From contig UQIK01000006.1 in the NCBI GenBank assembly GCA_900541125.1, forward strand, positions 1 to 64,000: a stretch of 64,000 nt of DNA, in the 5' to 3' direction. A program made the position numbers and the translations under genes. The notes under the pieces are model-generated. The model was not told the DNA's origin. It saw only the letters and a program-made list of their open reading frames with translations, and searched no databases. Position 1 is the stretch's first letter. Each line of letters starts with the position of its first letter. Source of the DNA: an uncultured Collinsella sp. (GTDB lineage Bacteria > Actinomycetota > Coriobacteriia > Coriobacteriales > Coriobacteriaceae). Below are positions 8,411-16,407 of this stretch, piece after piece.

Positions 8411-8833
8411 TTACTCCTCCGGAATCGGAAACGCACGGATGAACTCTGCAGGCGAGAAGGTCTTGATGGTCGAGCGCACAAAAGCGGCGCGGTCACGCGT
8501 GATAATAAAGTCCACGCCGGCACGCTCGGCCATCGCACGGATACAGCCGTCCTCAAAGTCCGGCTCATCGGAATAGGCGGAGGCAAAACAAGCCTCTTGG
8601 TCGAGAGACTCTACCGAGTAGCTCTTAAGGCAGTCGCGCACTACCTCGCGCCCGCGCGCCTCGCCGGCCTGTTTGGTGAGAATGTAATACGCGTCCTTGA
8701 GAGAGCAGGCCGAAACAACGCCTTCGATAAGCCCCACGTCGACGAGCCCCTTGATCGTTTGCGCCGCTGCGTGCTCCGGCCGGCCCGGAAGCACGCAATC
8801 GAGCAGAAAATTGGTATCGAGAAATGCTCTCAT
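8411..8833 (-). CDS. PIN-domain toxin (VapC-like ribonuclease)
   Basis: 140 residues, the usual VapC size. Begins MRAFLDTNFLLDCVLP with the first catalytic Asp in LDTN. DEPDFEDGCIRAMAERAGVD then FIITRD gives the central and C-terminal acidic residues of the PIN metal site. The ATG overlaps the upstream antitoxin stop by 4 nt (ATGA), the standard coupled toxin-antitoxin arrangement. PIN toxins cut tRNA or rRNA when their antitoxin is lost. Confidence 0.85.
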   Translation of the reverse strand: MRAFLDTNFLLDCVLPGRPEHAAAQTIKGLVDVGLIEGVVSACSLKDAYYILTKQAGEARGREVVRDCLKSYSVESLDQEACFASAYSDEPDFEDGCIRAMAERAGVDFIITRDRAAFVRSTIKTFSPAEFIRAFPIPEE

Positions 8834-9222
8834 AGGTAGCGCTCCCTCGCGACGCGCTTTTCATCTTCAACCGTCATCGTATCGAGCGGCGTTCCTTTTG
8901 GCATTTTGGCTACGATATCGAGATACTCCTGGTAGTCCTCGTTCTCCGCGAGCATCTCGCGGATCTCCTTCCAGGTGATCTTGGGATGCCACATCGTACC
9001 CACGTCGCGCTTGGGCTTGCCCGTGCCGCGCGTCGGCTTTGCACCCCCGCGCTCCTGGGCAGCGTCATATTCCACTGCAACCGGGCCTTGATAGTCGAGC
9101 GGTACAATCTTGAACAACGGCTTGCTCCGCTTGAAGACCACAACCTCCTCGCCCTCATTGGCAACCTTTTCGGCCACCTGCGTAAGGTTTTGGCGCAGTT
9201 CCGAAAACGCGACGGTAACCAT
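8830..9222 (-). CDS. Phd/YefM-type antitoxin paired with the PIN toxin
   Basis: 130 residues. N-terminal Phd/YefM fold: MVTVAFSELRQNLTQVAEKV, then EGEEVVVFKRSKPLFKIVPL. The longer C-terminal half (KITWKEIREMLAENEDYQEYL) probably wraps the toxin. I start it at the ATG at 9222, which follows GAGAGGAGCAGTT; an ATG six codons upstream lacks a ribosome site. It overlaps the toxin by 4 nt. A 32-bp dyad upstream (9258-9289) is the likely autoregulatory operator. Confidence 0.82.
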   Translation of the reverse strand: MVTVAFSELRQNLTQVAEKVANEGEEVVVFKRSKPLFKIVPLDYQGPVAVEYDAAQERGGAKPTRGTGKPKRDVGTMWHPKITWKEIREMLAENEDYQEYLDIVAKMPKGTPLDTMTVEDEKRVARERYL

Positions 9223-9257
9223 AACTGCTCCTCTCAACATATATCTTCACTGCTCAG

Positions 9258-9289
9258 TATACACGTTAATATTAATGTTAACGTGTATA
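9258..9289 (-). promoter_or_regulatory. Palindromic operator/promoter of the toxin-antitoxin operon
   Basis: Perfect 12-bp arms TATACACGTTAA and TTAACGTGTATA surround an AT-rich centre. On the minus strand TATACT (9255-9260) serves as a -10 box at the edge of the dyad, so antitoxin binding would block transcription. Located 36 bp upstream of the antitoxin start. Confidence 0.65.
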
Positions 9290-9387
9290 AAACTCATCAC
9301 AATGGGGCAGCCCCGTTGTGGGACCTCACTGCGGGCCCCTTTGCTTTGTATGAATCTTCTATCGCTCCGGAGCGACACCGCTCCGCA

Positions 9388-9447
9388 GGGTCACCCTCAG
9401 CAACCTACATGACGCAGATCATGCTGCCCGCCACCACGCCCAAATAA
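9388..9447 (+). pseudogene. Relic 3' end of an unidentified gene (copy 2)
   Basis: The tail SATYMTQIMLPATTPK and stop resembles the tail at 8029-8115. No credible upstream coding sequence continues it: the preceding bases carry small GC hairpins (for example around 9298-9322). It ends directly at a good terminator. Confidence 0.35.
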
Positions 9448-9486
9448 AAACCTCCCGGAAAGCATCAACCTTTCCGGGAGGTTTTC
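9447..9486. terminator. Bidirectional rho-independent terminator
   Basis: A 12-bp perfect stem (CCTCCCGGAAAG, loop CATCAAC, CTTTCCGGGAGG) is flanked by an A-run on the left and TTTT on the right. It lies between the ligA stop (minus) and the gene relic (plus), and serves both strands. Confidence 0.85.
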
Positions 9487-9505
9487 TAATTTGATTATCG
9501 ATGCA

Positions 9506-11734
9506 CTAAGCCTGGGGCACCTGACCAGTCGCCAGGATCTGCTCGAGCGCGTCTTCGTCCAGCACGGGTACGCCCAGCTGCTCGGCTTTGGTGAGCTTGG
9601 AGCCCGCTTTGGGGCCGGCGACCAGATAGCTCGTCTTCTTTGAAACACTACCCGATACCTTGGCGCCGAGCACCTTGAGCGCCGCACCCGCCTCGTCGCG
9701 CGTGCGGTTGACGAGCGTGCCGGTGAGCACGAAGGTCAGACCCGCGAGTGGCTGTGCGTCGGCGAGCTCGCCTGCCACGCCAGCGTCGGCTGCGGCTTGC
9801 GCGTGAGCGGCGCCCAAGTCGACCTCGAGCGACAGGCCCGCCTGGCGCAGGCGCTCCAGCACGGCAAGGTTCTCGGGCACGGCCAGGAACTGCTTGACGC
9901 TCGCCGCAATCTTGGGACCGATGCCCTCGCACTCGGCGATGTCCTCTTCGCTCGCCAAGATGAGCTTGTCAATCGACAGGAATCGCTCGGCGATGACCTC
10001 GCCCGCACTCTTGCCCACGTGGCGGATGCCCAGGGCAAACAGCACGCGGCCGAGCGGCTGGCTCTTGGACTTGTTGAGCTCGGCGATGATTTTCCCGGCC
10101 GTCTTGAGGCCCACCGGAATGGGATCGCCCTTCTTGACGCCCTTTTTGCTGTTGGAGCTGGCATAAGTGCGCCCCGTGTCCAGGCCGGCGATGTCGTCGA
10201 CCGTGAGCTGATAGAAGTCCGCGACGTCGTGAATCAGGCCGGCGGCGATCATCTTGTCGACGATCTCGTCGCCCAGGCCGTCGACGTCCATGCAGCCGCG
10301 GCTCACCCAATGGAGCAGGCGCTCCTTGAGCTGCGCGGGGCAGTCGATGGAAACGCAACGGTAGGCAACCTCGCCATCCTCGTGGACCACGGGGCTGCCG
10401 CACACGGGGCAGACCTCGGGCATGTGCCAGTCGACCGAATCGGCCGGGCGCTTGTCGAGCACCGGGCCCACGACCTCGGGGATTACATCGCCTGCTTTGT
10501 GCACGATGATGGTATCGCCCTCACGCACGTTTTTGCGACGGATCTCGTCGATGTTGTGCAGCGTGGCGCGCGCAATGGTGGAGCCGGCAACCGTCACCGG
10601 GTCGAACTCGGCGACCGGCGTGAGCACGCCGGTGCGACCCACCTGGATGCGTATCTCGCGCAGGACGGTCTGCTTTTCCTCGGGCGGGAACTTAAAGGCG
10701 ATGGCCCAGCGCGGCGCGCGGGCGGTAAAGCCCAAGTCGAGCTGCTGCTGGAAGCTATCGACCTTTACAACCACGCCGTCGATGTCGTAGTCCAGGTCAC
10801 CGCGATGCTCGAACGCCTGGGCACAGAACTCGTGGACCTCGGCCGGCGTGGCGCAACGAGCCACGTTGGGGTTGACGCTAAAGCCGGCGCTACGCAGCCA
10901 GTCCAGAAACTCGCGCTGGCTGTGGACGTGCAGCGGGTCGGTATCGGCAATGGCATAGATAAAGGTGGCCAGGTCACGGCGTGCCGTGACCTTGGGATCC
11001 TTTTGGCGCAGGCTGCCGGCGGCGGCGTTGCGCGGGTTGGCGAAGGGGTCGCGACCCTCGGCATCGGCCTCGTCGTTCAGACGAACAAAGCTGCCCTTGG
11101 GCATATAGACCTCGCCGCGTACTTCGATGGTGCGCTCGCGATCGGCGGCCATGTGGGCGAGCGCTGCCTCGGACAGATGCATGGGCACATCCTTGATGGT
11201 GCGCACGTTGAGCGATACGTCCTCGCCCGTGGTGCCGTCGCCGCGCGTGGCGGCGCGCACAAAGGTGCCGTTTTGGTAGGTAAGTGCCACGCCCAGACCG
11301 TCGATCTTAAGCTCGCAGGTATAAGTGACGCTACCGGCACCAAGCGCATCCTCAGTGCGCTGGAGCCACGCGTCGAGTTCGTCCAAATCCATGGCATCGT
11401 CCATAGAATACATGCGTGCCATGTGCGTGACCGGCGTAAACTGCTCGCTCACATAGCCGCCCACGCGCTGGGTATAGCTGTCGGGCGTCACCAGGTCGGG
11501 GTAGGTCGCCTCGATCTCCTGCAGCTCAACGAGCATTTTGTCAAAGGCGGCATCCGTGATCTCGGGCGCATCGAGCATGTAGTAGCGATAGGCGTGGTAA
11601 TCGAGCTCGTGGCGCAGCTCGGCCGCACGCGCTGCCGCCTGGGCACGGGCGTCGGCCGGTGCGGCGGCATCCGCGCTCGCGGGCGTTTCGGTATCGATGT
11701 CCACGCCGTCACCAAACAGGCTCGATTGCTCCAT
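9506..11734 (-). CDS. ligA: NAD+-dependent DNA ligase LigA
   Basis: 742 residues. Domains in order: Ia/adenylation domain with the AMP-Lys motif CELKIDGLGV (Lys 143), OB fold, four-Cys zinc finger (CPVCGSPV...RCVSIDCPAQ), helix-hairpin-helix repeats, and a C-terminal BRCT domain (LAGLTFVLTGTLVNRTRDEA). It seals nicks in replication and repair. The N-terminus has about 30 extra Ala/Asp-rich residues before the first conserved helix. The start at 11734 follows AAGGAGTGCCGCT. A monocistronic unit with a terminator 20 bp downstream. Confidence 0.97.
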   Translation of the reverse strand: MEQSSLFGDGVDIDTETPASADAAAPADARAQAAARAAELRHELDYHAYRYYMLDAPEITDAAFDKMLVELQEIEATYPDLVTPDSYTQRVGGYVSEQFTPVTHMARMYSMDDAMDLDELDAWLQRTEDALGAGSVTYTCELKIDGLGVALTYQNGTFVRAATRGDGTTGEDVSLNVRTIKDVPMHLSEAALAHMAADRERTIEVRGEVYMPKGSFVRLNDEADAEGRDPFANPRNAAAGSLRQKDPKVTARRDLATFIYAIADTDPLHVHSQREFLDWLRSAGFSVNPNVARCATPAEVHEFCAQAFEHRGDLDYDIDGVVVKVDSFQQQLDLGFTARAPRWAIAFKFPPEEKQTVLREIRIQVGRTGVLTPVAEFDPVTVAGSTIARATLHNIDEIRRKNVREGDTIIVHKAGDVIPEVVGPVLDKRPADSVDWHMPEVCPVCGSPVVHEDGEVAYRCVSIDCPAQLKERLLHWVSRGCMDVDGLGDEIVDKMIAAGLIHDVADFYQLTVDDIAGLDTGRTYASSNSKKGVKKGDPIPVGLKTAGKIIAELNKSKSQPLGRVLFALGIRHVGKSAGEVIAERFLSIDKLILASEEDIAECEGIGPKIAASVKQFLAVPENLAVLERLRQAGLSLEVDLGAAHAQAAADAGVAGELADAQPLAGLTFVLTGTLVNRTRDEAGAALKVLGAKVSGSVSKKTSYLVAGPKAGSKLTKAEQLGVPVLDEDALEQILATGQVPQA

Positions 11735-11842
11735 AGCGGCACTCCTTCGCTCGATTTCAAACGGATACTAGAGTACCACCGGTCGCAATGAGGCCGAATA
11801 GCGGTCTCGAACCGCACCGAATCGGCAGCCGCCAGACTGGGG

Positions 11843-12045
11843 TGGACAGTTAGTTCAGATACGTATAAATCCTAGAGCTGAATCAGGCACGAACACCCCT
11901 GTTTCAACTAATTTGGGCTCCTCGAGACCATGTAAACGTCCCGCTCTCCCTTCCAAACACCCATTCGAGCCCCATCCCAATCAAAAAATGCTTAAAACGC
12001 ATCCCAAGCTGCCCCAGATTTATACGTATCTGAACTAACTGTCCA
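11843..12045. mobile_element. MITE-like element, 203 bp with 28-bp terminal inverted repeats (type 1)
   Basis: The left end TGGACAGTTAGTTCAGATAC (first 20 of 28 bases) and the right end 12018-12045 are perfect inverted copies. The ~147 bp between has no coding capacity. It fills most of the gap between ligA and the htrA-like gene. No transposase is present and no clear target duplication is seen. It could instead be a large intergenic hairpin. Confidence 0.6.
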
Positions 12046-12080
12046 GACCATTACGAACCAGGCCTCTTGTCAGCCCCAAG

Positions 12081-12111
12081 TGATCCGTTTTCCTCCGTCC
12101 CCAAGGGATCG
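12081..12111 (+). repeat. 31-bp TGATCC repeat, intergenic copy
   Basis: Begins TGATCCGTTTTCCTCCGTC and ends AGGGATCG. Related to the unit at 4613-4643. The ends TGATCC/GGATC are inverted, so it can form a small hairpin. Confidence 0.55.
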
Positions 12112-12115
12112 GTAC

Positions 12116-12155
12116 GAAAAGAGGGGCTGCCCCGCGTTGGCGGGACAGCCCCTCT
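12116..12155 (-). terminator. Terminator of the htrA-like gene
   Basis: On the minus strand a 16-bp stem (AGAGGGGCTG...CAGCCCCTCT, one mismatch, loop CAAC) is followed by TTTTCG, 27 bp beyond the protease stop. Confidence 0.8.
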
Positions 12156-12181
12156 GGCTTCGATATGTGCGATACGGCTCG

Positions 12182-13642
12182 TTAGTAACCCTGGCCGTAG
12201 CCCTGGCCCTGGCCCTGCTGGCCTAGCAGCTCCTCCAGGTACTGGCGCAGCTGCTCGTCGGTAATACCGCCGTTGCCGGTGTCGGTCGCGCTGTCGTTCT
12301 GCTGCTGGTTCTGCAACTCCTCGTCAGAGCCCAGCTCGACCGTGACCTTCTTCTCTTCCTTGCCACGCACGAGCGTAATCTCGACCTTCTCGCCCACCTC
12401 GTGGCTGCGCAGCGCGATGATCAGGCCATCGGCGCTCGTGATCTCGTCGTCGCCCAGCTTGGTGATGACGTCACCCTTCTGAATGCCGGCCTTGGCGGCA
12501 GGACCGTCCTCGACGACGCTCGCCACATACGCGCCGCTATCGGTGCTCAGCTTGTTGGTGCGGGCGTTAAGCGCGTTAACGCTCGAAAGCGTGGCGCCCA
12601 AGTACGGATGAACCGGCGTCTTACCGTCGATAATCTGGTCGGCAATGTTCTTGGCGTAGTTAACGGGAATAGCAAAGCCCACGCCCGAGCTGGAGCCCGA
12701 GTAGCTCTCGATGAGCGAGTTGATACCCACCAGCTCGCCATTGTCGTTGACGAGCGCGCCGCCGGAGTTGCCCGGGTTGATGGCGGCATCGGTCTGGATC
12801 ATGTTGGCGTAGATAGTGTTGCCGCTGGTAGAGCTCATGGCCGTGGAGCGATACAGCGCCGACACAATGCCCGTGGAGACAGACTGCTCGTTGCCGAACG
12901 GCGAACCGATGGCCATAACCCACTCGCCCACGTTGAGCTTGGAAGAGTCGCCGATCTCGATCGGCGTGAGCTTGGAGGCGTCGGCGTCCTTGAGCTTGAT
13001 GACGGCCAGGTCGCTCGAAGCATCGTTGCCCACGAACTCGGCCTCGTAGGTGGTGCCGTCGTCCATGGTGACCACGTACTGGTCGTAGCCGTCGACCACG
13101 TGGTTGTTGGTGAGGATGTGACCCTCGGTATCGAGCACAACACCCGAACCGACGCTGCCCGAGCTGTCCGACTCGTCGGCAGACTGCGAAAGCGAGCCAT
13201 TCTGGCTACCGCTCGAAGTGGCGGTAATGGAAACCACGGAGGGCAGGGCCTTAGCAGAAACGGCCTCGGCCAGCGTGGTGTCCTCGGAGTCAATGGTGAT
13301 CTTTTGCGTCGACGAACCCGAAGCACCCGCCGTCACGGCATTCTTGCCGCCACCGATATCGAGCGTGCCGCTCATAATGAGCGCAATGACCAGCAGGGCT
13401 CCGCAGGCACAGCCGGCGAGTGCCGTAATAAAGATCGGCAGCTTTTTGGTCTTGGTCTTGACCACCGTGTGCTTGTTCACGACCTGTTGGCCGCCCAGCG
13501 GCTTGCCGGTCTGCGTGTCGTAGGCCTGCACGTAGGGAATGTTGCCGTCGGCAGGCGTCGACTCAACCTGTACGCGCGGTTGCTGCTGAGTCTCGCCGGC
13601 GTGGCCCGCATCCTGGGGATGCTGGGAATCGTACTCGCTCAT
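12182..13642 (-). CDS. HtrA/DegP-type membrane-anchored serine protease
   Basis: 486 residues. A cytoplasmic N-terminal tail precedes one membrane helix (about 67-91). The trypsin-like domain has His 181 (TNNHVVDG), Asp 211 (SSDLAVIKL) and Ser 293 (NPGNSGGAL), followed by a PDZ domain (about 345-435) and a Gln/Gly/Tyr-rich tail (GQGQGYGQGY). It degrades or refolds damaged envelope proteins outside the membrane. I start it at the ATG at 13642, which follows GAAAGGATCGCAGCT; an in-frame codon 39 nt upstream lacks a ribosome site. A terminator-like hairpin sits 30 nt upstream, in the leader. Confidence 0.92.
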   Translation of the reverse strand: MSEYDSQHPQDAGHAGETQQQPRVQVESTPADGNIPYVQAYDTQTGKPLGGQQVVNKHTVVKTKTKKLPIFITALAGCACGALLVIALIMSGTLDIGGGKNAVTAGASGSSTQKITIDSEDTTLAEAVSAKALPSVVSITATSSGSQNGSLSQSADESDSSGSVGSGVVLDTEGHILTNNHVVDGYDQYVVTMDDGTTYEAEFVGNDASSDLAVIKLKDADASKLTPIEIGDSSKLNVGEWVMAIGSPFGNEQSVSTGIVSALYRSTAMSSTSGNTIYANMIQTDAAINPGNSGGALVNDNGELVGINSLIESYSGSSSGVGFAIPVNYAKNIADQIIDGKTPVHPYLGATLSSVNALNARTNKLSTDSGAYVASVVEDGPAAKAGIQKGDVITKLGDDEITSADGLIIALRSHEVGEKVEITLVRGKEEKKVTVELGSDEELQNQQQNDSATDTGNGGITDEQLRQYLEELLGQQGQGQGYGQGY

Positions 13643-13671
13643 AGCTGCGATCCTTTCGTCAAATAACCAAA

Positions 13672-13695
13672 GGCCCGCCAAACATGTGGCGGGCC
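13672..13695 (-). terminator. GC hairpin in the htrA leader (terminator or attenuator)
   Basis: GGCCCGCCA, loop CATGTT, TGGCGGGCC, then TTTGGTTATTT on the minus strand. It lies between the response-regulator gene and htrA, only about 30 nt before the htrA start, so it can end the upstream transcript or attenuate htrA. Confidence 0.55.
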
Positions 13696-13813
13696 ATCAT
13701 TGTTCACGTTGAGTTGTACCCCAATATGCGGGCGCAAGTGTATGAGAACGCAATCTTTTAGGAAGGCTTAAGTTCTGCCGCAGACCCGAAAGGAATCCGT
13801 ACCTGCGTCAAAA

Positions 13814-13846
13814 CCACCACAAAAGTGCCTGTCCCCTTTGTGGTGG
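13814..13846. repeat. CCACCACAAA palindrome downstream of the regulator gene
   Basis: 10-bp arms CCACCACAAA / TTTGTGGTGG flank AGTGCCTGTCCCC. It lies 5 bp past the stop of the orphan response regulator. It has no T-run; it may be a REP-type hairpin that protects the mRNA end. Confidence 0.6.
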
Positions 13847-13850
13847 AAAT

Positions 13851-14513
13851 CTAGTCCTTAAACAGATAGCCCACGCCGCGGACGGTGGTGATGTGCGCCG
13901 CAATCTGCGGGCCCACCTTGGAGCGGATGCGTCGGATGTGCACGTCGACGGTACGCGTACCGCCGCAGTACTCAAAGCCCCACACGCGGTGCAGCAGCAC
14001 CTCGCGGCTGTAGGCACGGTTGGGATGCGTAGCCAAAAAGCTCAGCAGCGAGTACTCCATCAGCGTCAGGTCGATGGGCTCGCCATCGAGCGTCACCTGG
14101 TAGGTAGCCAGGTTGATCTCGAGGTTATCGATGTTGAGCACATCGTCGGCGGTAACGGTCTCCTCCTCGCCCATCAGGCGCTGCGCACGAGCCTTGAGCT
14201 CGTTGGGCGTCGCCGTGGGGCATACAAAGTCGGCATGCGCGTGATTGGGCAGGCGCAGGGTGCCGAGCGCCTCGTCGTCAACGATCACCAGCATGGGGAC
14301 GCCGCCGCGGTCGTCGAGCCACTTGGCAATCTGATCGATGCGGTCACTGCGGATGCCATCGGAATCGAGGATCAGCAGGTCAAAGTCGTGCGCCGCAGTC
14401 GGCGAATCGGGGGTTGCCAAGCTCACCTCGACACCCAGAGTGGTCGTCAAGCTGCGGGCAAACTCGTGGAAGCGCGTCGTGCGCGCCATGAACAGGGCAC
14501 TCTTTTCGGACAT
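13851..14513 (-). CDS. Orphan OmpR-family winged-helix regulator (GlnR-like position)
   Basis: 220 residues. The C-terminal ~100 residues are a clear OmpR/PhoB DNA-binding domain (LTLMEYSLLSFLATHPNRAY, then VDVHIRRIRSKVG and TTVRGVGYLF). The N-terminal half has receiver-like secondary structure (DLLILDSDG, MLVIVDDE) but no convincing phosphorylation pocket, and no kinase gene is nearby. It lies directly downstream of glnA in the same direction. This resembles actinobacterial GlnR, an unphosphorylated OmpR-type nitrogen regulator, but the link is inference. The start at 14513 follows TTGGAGGCCGAT; upstream in-frame codons overlap glnA. Confidence 0.8.
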   Translation of the reverse strand: MSEKSALFMARTTRFHEFARSLTTTLGVEVSLATPDSPTAAHDFDLLILDSDGIRSDRIDQIAKWLDDRGGVPMLVIVDDEALGTLRLPNHAHADFVCPTATPNELKARAQRLMGEEETVTADDVLNIDNLEINLATYQVTLDGEPIDLTLMEYSLLSFLATHPNRAYSREVLLHRVWGFEYCGGTRTVDVHIRRIRSKVGPQIAAHITTVRGVGYLFKD

Positions 14514-14563
14514 ATCGGCCTCCAAAGAAATGAGCTCAATCGTACTGGAACAAGCCAGCACGA

Positions 14564-15901
14564 TTAGGAGTTCGCCAGGTAGTGCTTGATCTCCCACTCG
14601 GTGATCGTAGACTCAAACTTATGCCACTCGTCGCGTTTCTTTTTGAGGAAGAAGCTGTGGATGTGCTCGCCGAGGGCATCCTTCATAAACTGCGAGTCCT
14701 CAAACACGTCGAGCGCCTCTTTGAGCGAGCGCGGCAGCGGCGTGTAGCCGGCCTCAACCATCTGACGGTCGGTGAGCTTGAGCGTCTCGGCCGTGGCCTC
14801 GGGCGGGAGCTCCAGCTTGCGCTCGATGCCGTCCAGACCAGCCGCCAGCGTGACGGCGTTGACCAGGTACGGGTTGGCCATGGGGTCGGGGCTGCGAAGC
14901 TCGATGCGCGTGGACAGCTGTTTGCCGGGCTTGTAGACCGGAATGCGGACCATGCTCGCGCGGTTGCGCAGGCCCCACGTGGCGTACTGCGGCACGGAGT
15001 CGCCGCCTGTGGTGATGCGCTTGTACGAGTTGACCGTGGGGTTGGTGATGGCGCTAATCTCGCGGGCATGCGCCAGGATGCCGGCCATGTAGTGCTTGGC
15101 GATATCGGAGAGGTGGTACTTCTCGTCGTCCTCGCCCCAAAAGACGTTGTTGCCGTCGTGGTCGAATAGCGACTGGCACAGGAACATAGCGCTGCCGTCC
15201 TCGCCCGCCAACGGCTTGGGCATAAAGGAGGCGTGGCAACCGCTCTCGTAGGCCTGCTGCTTAATGATGAGTTTGGCCGTGGTGATGGCGTCGGACATGC
15301 TCAGGGCCTCGGCGTGGCGCAGGCTCATGCCGTGCTGCGAGCGGCCGGCAGCGTGGAAGGTGTACTCCACGGGCACGGACATCTTCTCGAGCGTGAGAAC
15401 CGTGTTGCGGCGCAGGTCGCGGGCGGCATCGCTCACCGAAAGATCGAAGTAGCCCACGTTGTCGAGCGGCTCGGGCGTGTGCTCGTCGGGGAAGTAGTAA
15501 TACTCCAGCTCGGCACCCACGTTGAGCAGATAGCCAGCCTTCTCGGCCGTGCGGAACATGCGGCGCAGGGCATCGCGCGGGTCGCCGGCAAACGGCTTGC
15601 AATCGGGAGTGCACACGTCGCAGAACACACGGGCGACGCCGTTGTGGCTCGGGCGCCACGGCAGGATCTGGAAGGTCGAAGCATCGGGAAACGCCAGCAT
15701 GTCGGCTTCCTCGGGCGTGGCAAAGCCCTCGATGGCGGAGCCGTCAAAGCCAATACCCTCCTCAAAAGCGACCTCGAGGTCCTCGGGGCTAATGGCAAAG
15801 TTCTTGAGGCGGCCGAGAATGTCGACAAACCACAGACGCACAAAGCGGATGTCACGCTGCTCTACGGAGCGGAGTACGTAATCGATGTTCTGCTGGTTCA
15901 T
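14564..15901 (-). CDS. glnA: Glutamine synthetase, type I
   Basis: 445 residues; makes glutamine from glutamate, ammonia and ATP. Visible signatures are GIGFDGSAIEGF, the ATP/metal motif VGAELEYYYFP, HAAGRSQHGMSLRHAE (histidine ligand region) and RIELRSPDPMANPYL. The adenylylation loop (NLYDLP) is missing and the length is short, so it is the GSI-alpha type, not controlled by adenylylation. The start follows AAAGGGGAGCGAC. The OmpR-type regulator gene begins 50 nt downstream. Direct repeats in the promoter (15941-15961) could be the regulator's binding site. Confidence 0.96.
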   Translation of the reverse strand: MNQQNIDYVLRSVEQRDIRFVRLWFVDILGRLKNFAISPEDLEVAFEEGIGFDGSAIEGFATPEEADMLAFPDASTFQILPWRPSHNGVARVFCDVCTPDCKPFAGDPRDALRRMFRTAEKAGYLLNVGAELEYYYFPDEHTPEPLDNVGYFDLSVSDAARDLRRNTVLTLEKMSVPVEYTFHAAGRSQHGMSLRHAEALSMSDAITTAKLIIKQQAYESGCHASFMPKPLAGEDGSAMFLCQSLFDHDGNNVFWGEDDEKYHLSDIAKHYMAGILAHAREISAITNPTVNSYKRITTGGDSVPQYATWGLRNRASMVRIPVYKPGKQLSTRIELRSPDPMANPYLVNAVTLAAGLDGIERKLELPPEATAETLKLTDRQMVEAGYTPLPRSLKEALDVFEDSQFMKDALGEHIHSFFLKKKRDEWHKFESTITEWEIKHYLANS

Positions 15902-15940
15902 GTCGCTCCCCTTTCTTTCGGGCGGGTTTCGACTGGTCTA

Positions 15941-15961
15941 TATCGCAGATACTATCGCAGA
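15941..15961. promoter_or_regulatory. Direct repeats upstream of glnA
   Basis: TATCGCAGA occurs twice, at 15941-15949 and 15953-15961, with a 12-bp period. OmpR-family regulators typically bind direct repeats about 11 bp apart. The site is 40-60 bp upstream of the glnA start. Confidence 0.45.
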
Positions 15962-16035
15962 AAAATGTTTCCGCAGGGTTAAAGCGTATCAAGCGCTCAA
16001 AAAACGTGCGCGAACAGGCCGTTGCGAACGAGTGG

Positions 16036-16407
16036 TTAGCGTTCAGATTCGGAGACAATTTGTCTACAGGCCCGTTCCAGCGTAGGGAACTCCATCGTCA
16101 CTGCATCCCAAACAACCGAGCGGTCGACATTGCCGTAATCATGCGCAAGATAATTTCTCATGCCGATAATTCCACGCCATTCGATTTCGGGATGAAGCCG
16201 CTGCGAGCGTTCCGACAACTTGCCCGCTTCTTCCGTTACCCTAAGCGCACACATCAAAAGGGAGTCCGCCAACGCCCTCGTCCGCACGTCATTCGCATGC
16301 AGAAACTGGTCCTCGGTGATATCAAAAGCCTTGATGCGCTCGTTCGTTTCGGAGATGGCTTCCAAAACCTCTTGAGCGCGGAGGCCGTCTGACTTACGCG
16401 CGATCAT
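16036..16407 (-). CDS. HepT-like (DUF86) toxin of a HepT/MNT module
   Basis: 123 helical residues. The RX4HXY ribonuclease motif is intact as RNYLAHDY (Arg 84, His 89, Tyr 91). HepT proteins are HEPN-fold RNases neutralised when the partner nucleotidyltransferase adenylylates the motif tyrosine. The start overlaps the upstream nucleotidyltransferase gene by 14 nt, so the two are translated together, antitoxin first. Confidence 0.85.
   Translation of the reverse strand: MIARKSDGLRAQEVLEAISETNERIKAFDITEDQFLHANDVRTRALADSLLMCALRVTEEAGKLSERSQRLHPEIEWRGIIGMRNYLAHDYGNVDRSVVWDAVTMEFPTLERACRQIVSESER

Noticed and set aside
9797..11791. Long plus-strand open frame (664 codons) opposite ligA
   Set aside because: Antisense shadow caused by GC-rich codon bias; Arg/His/Gly/Val-rich composition, no motifs. 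The same applies to long frames opposite the dehydratase (29120-30961), the MFS/MGMT genes (25716-27671) and the GPH transporter (54055-55794).
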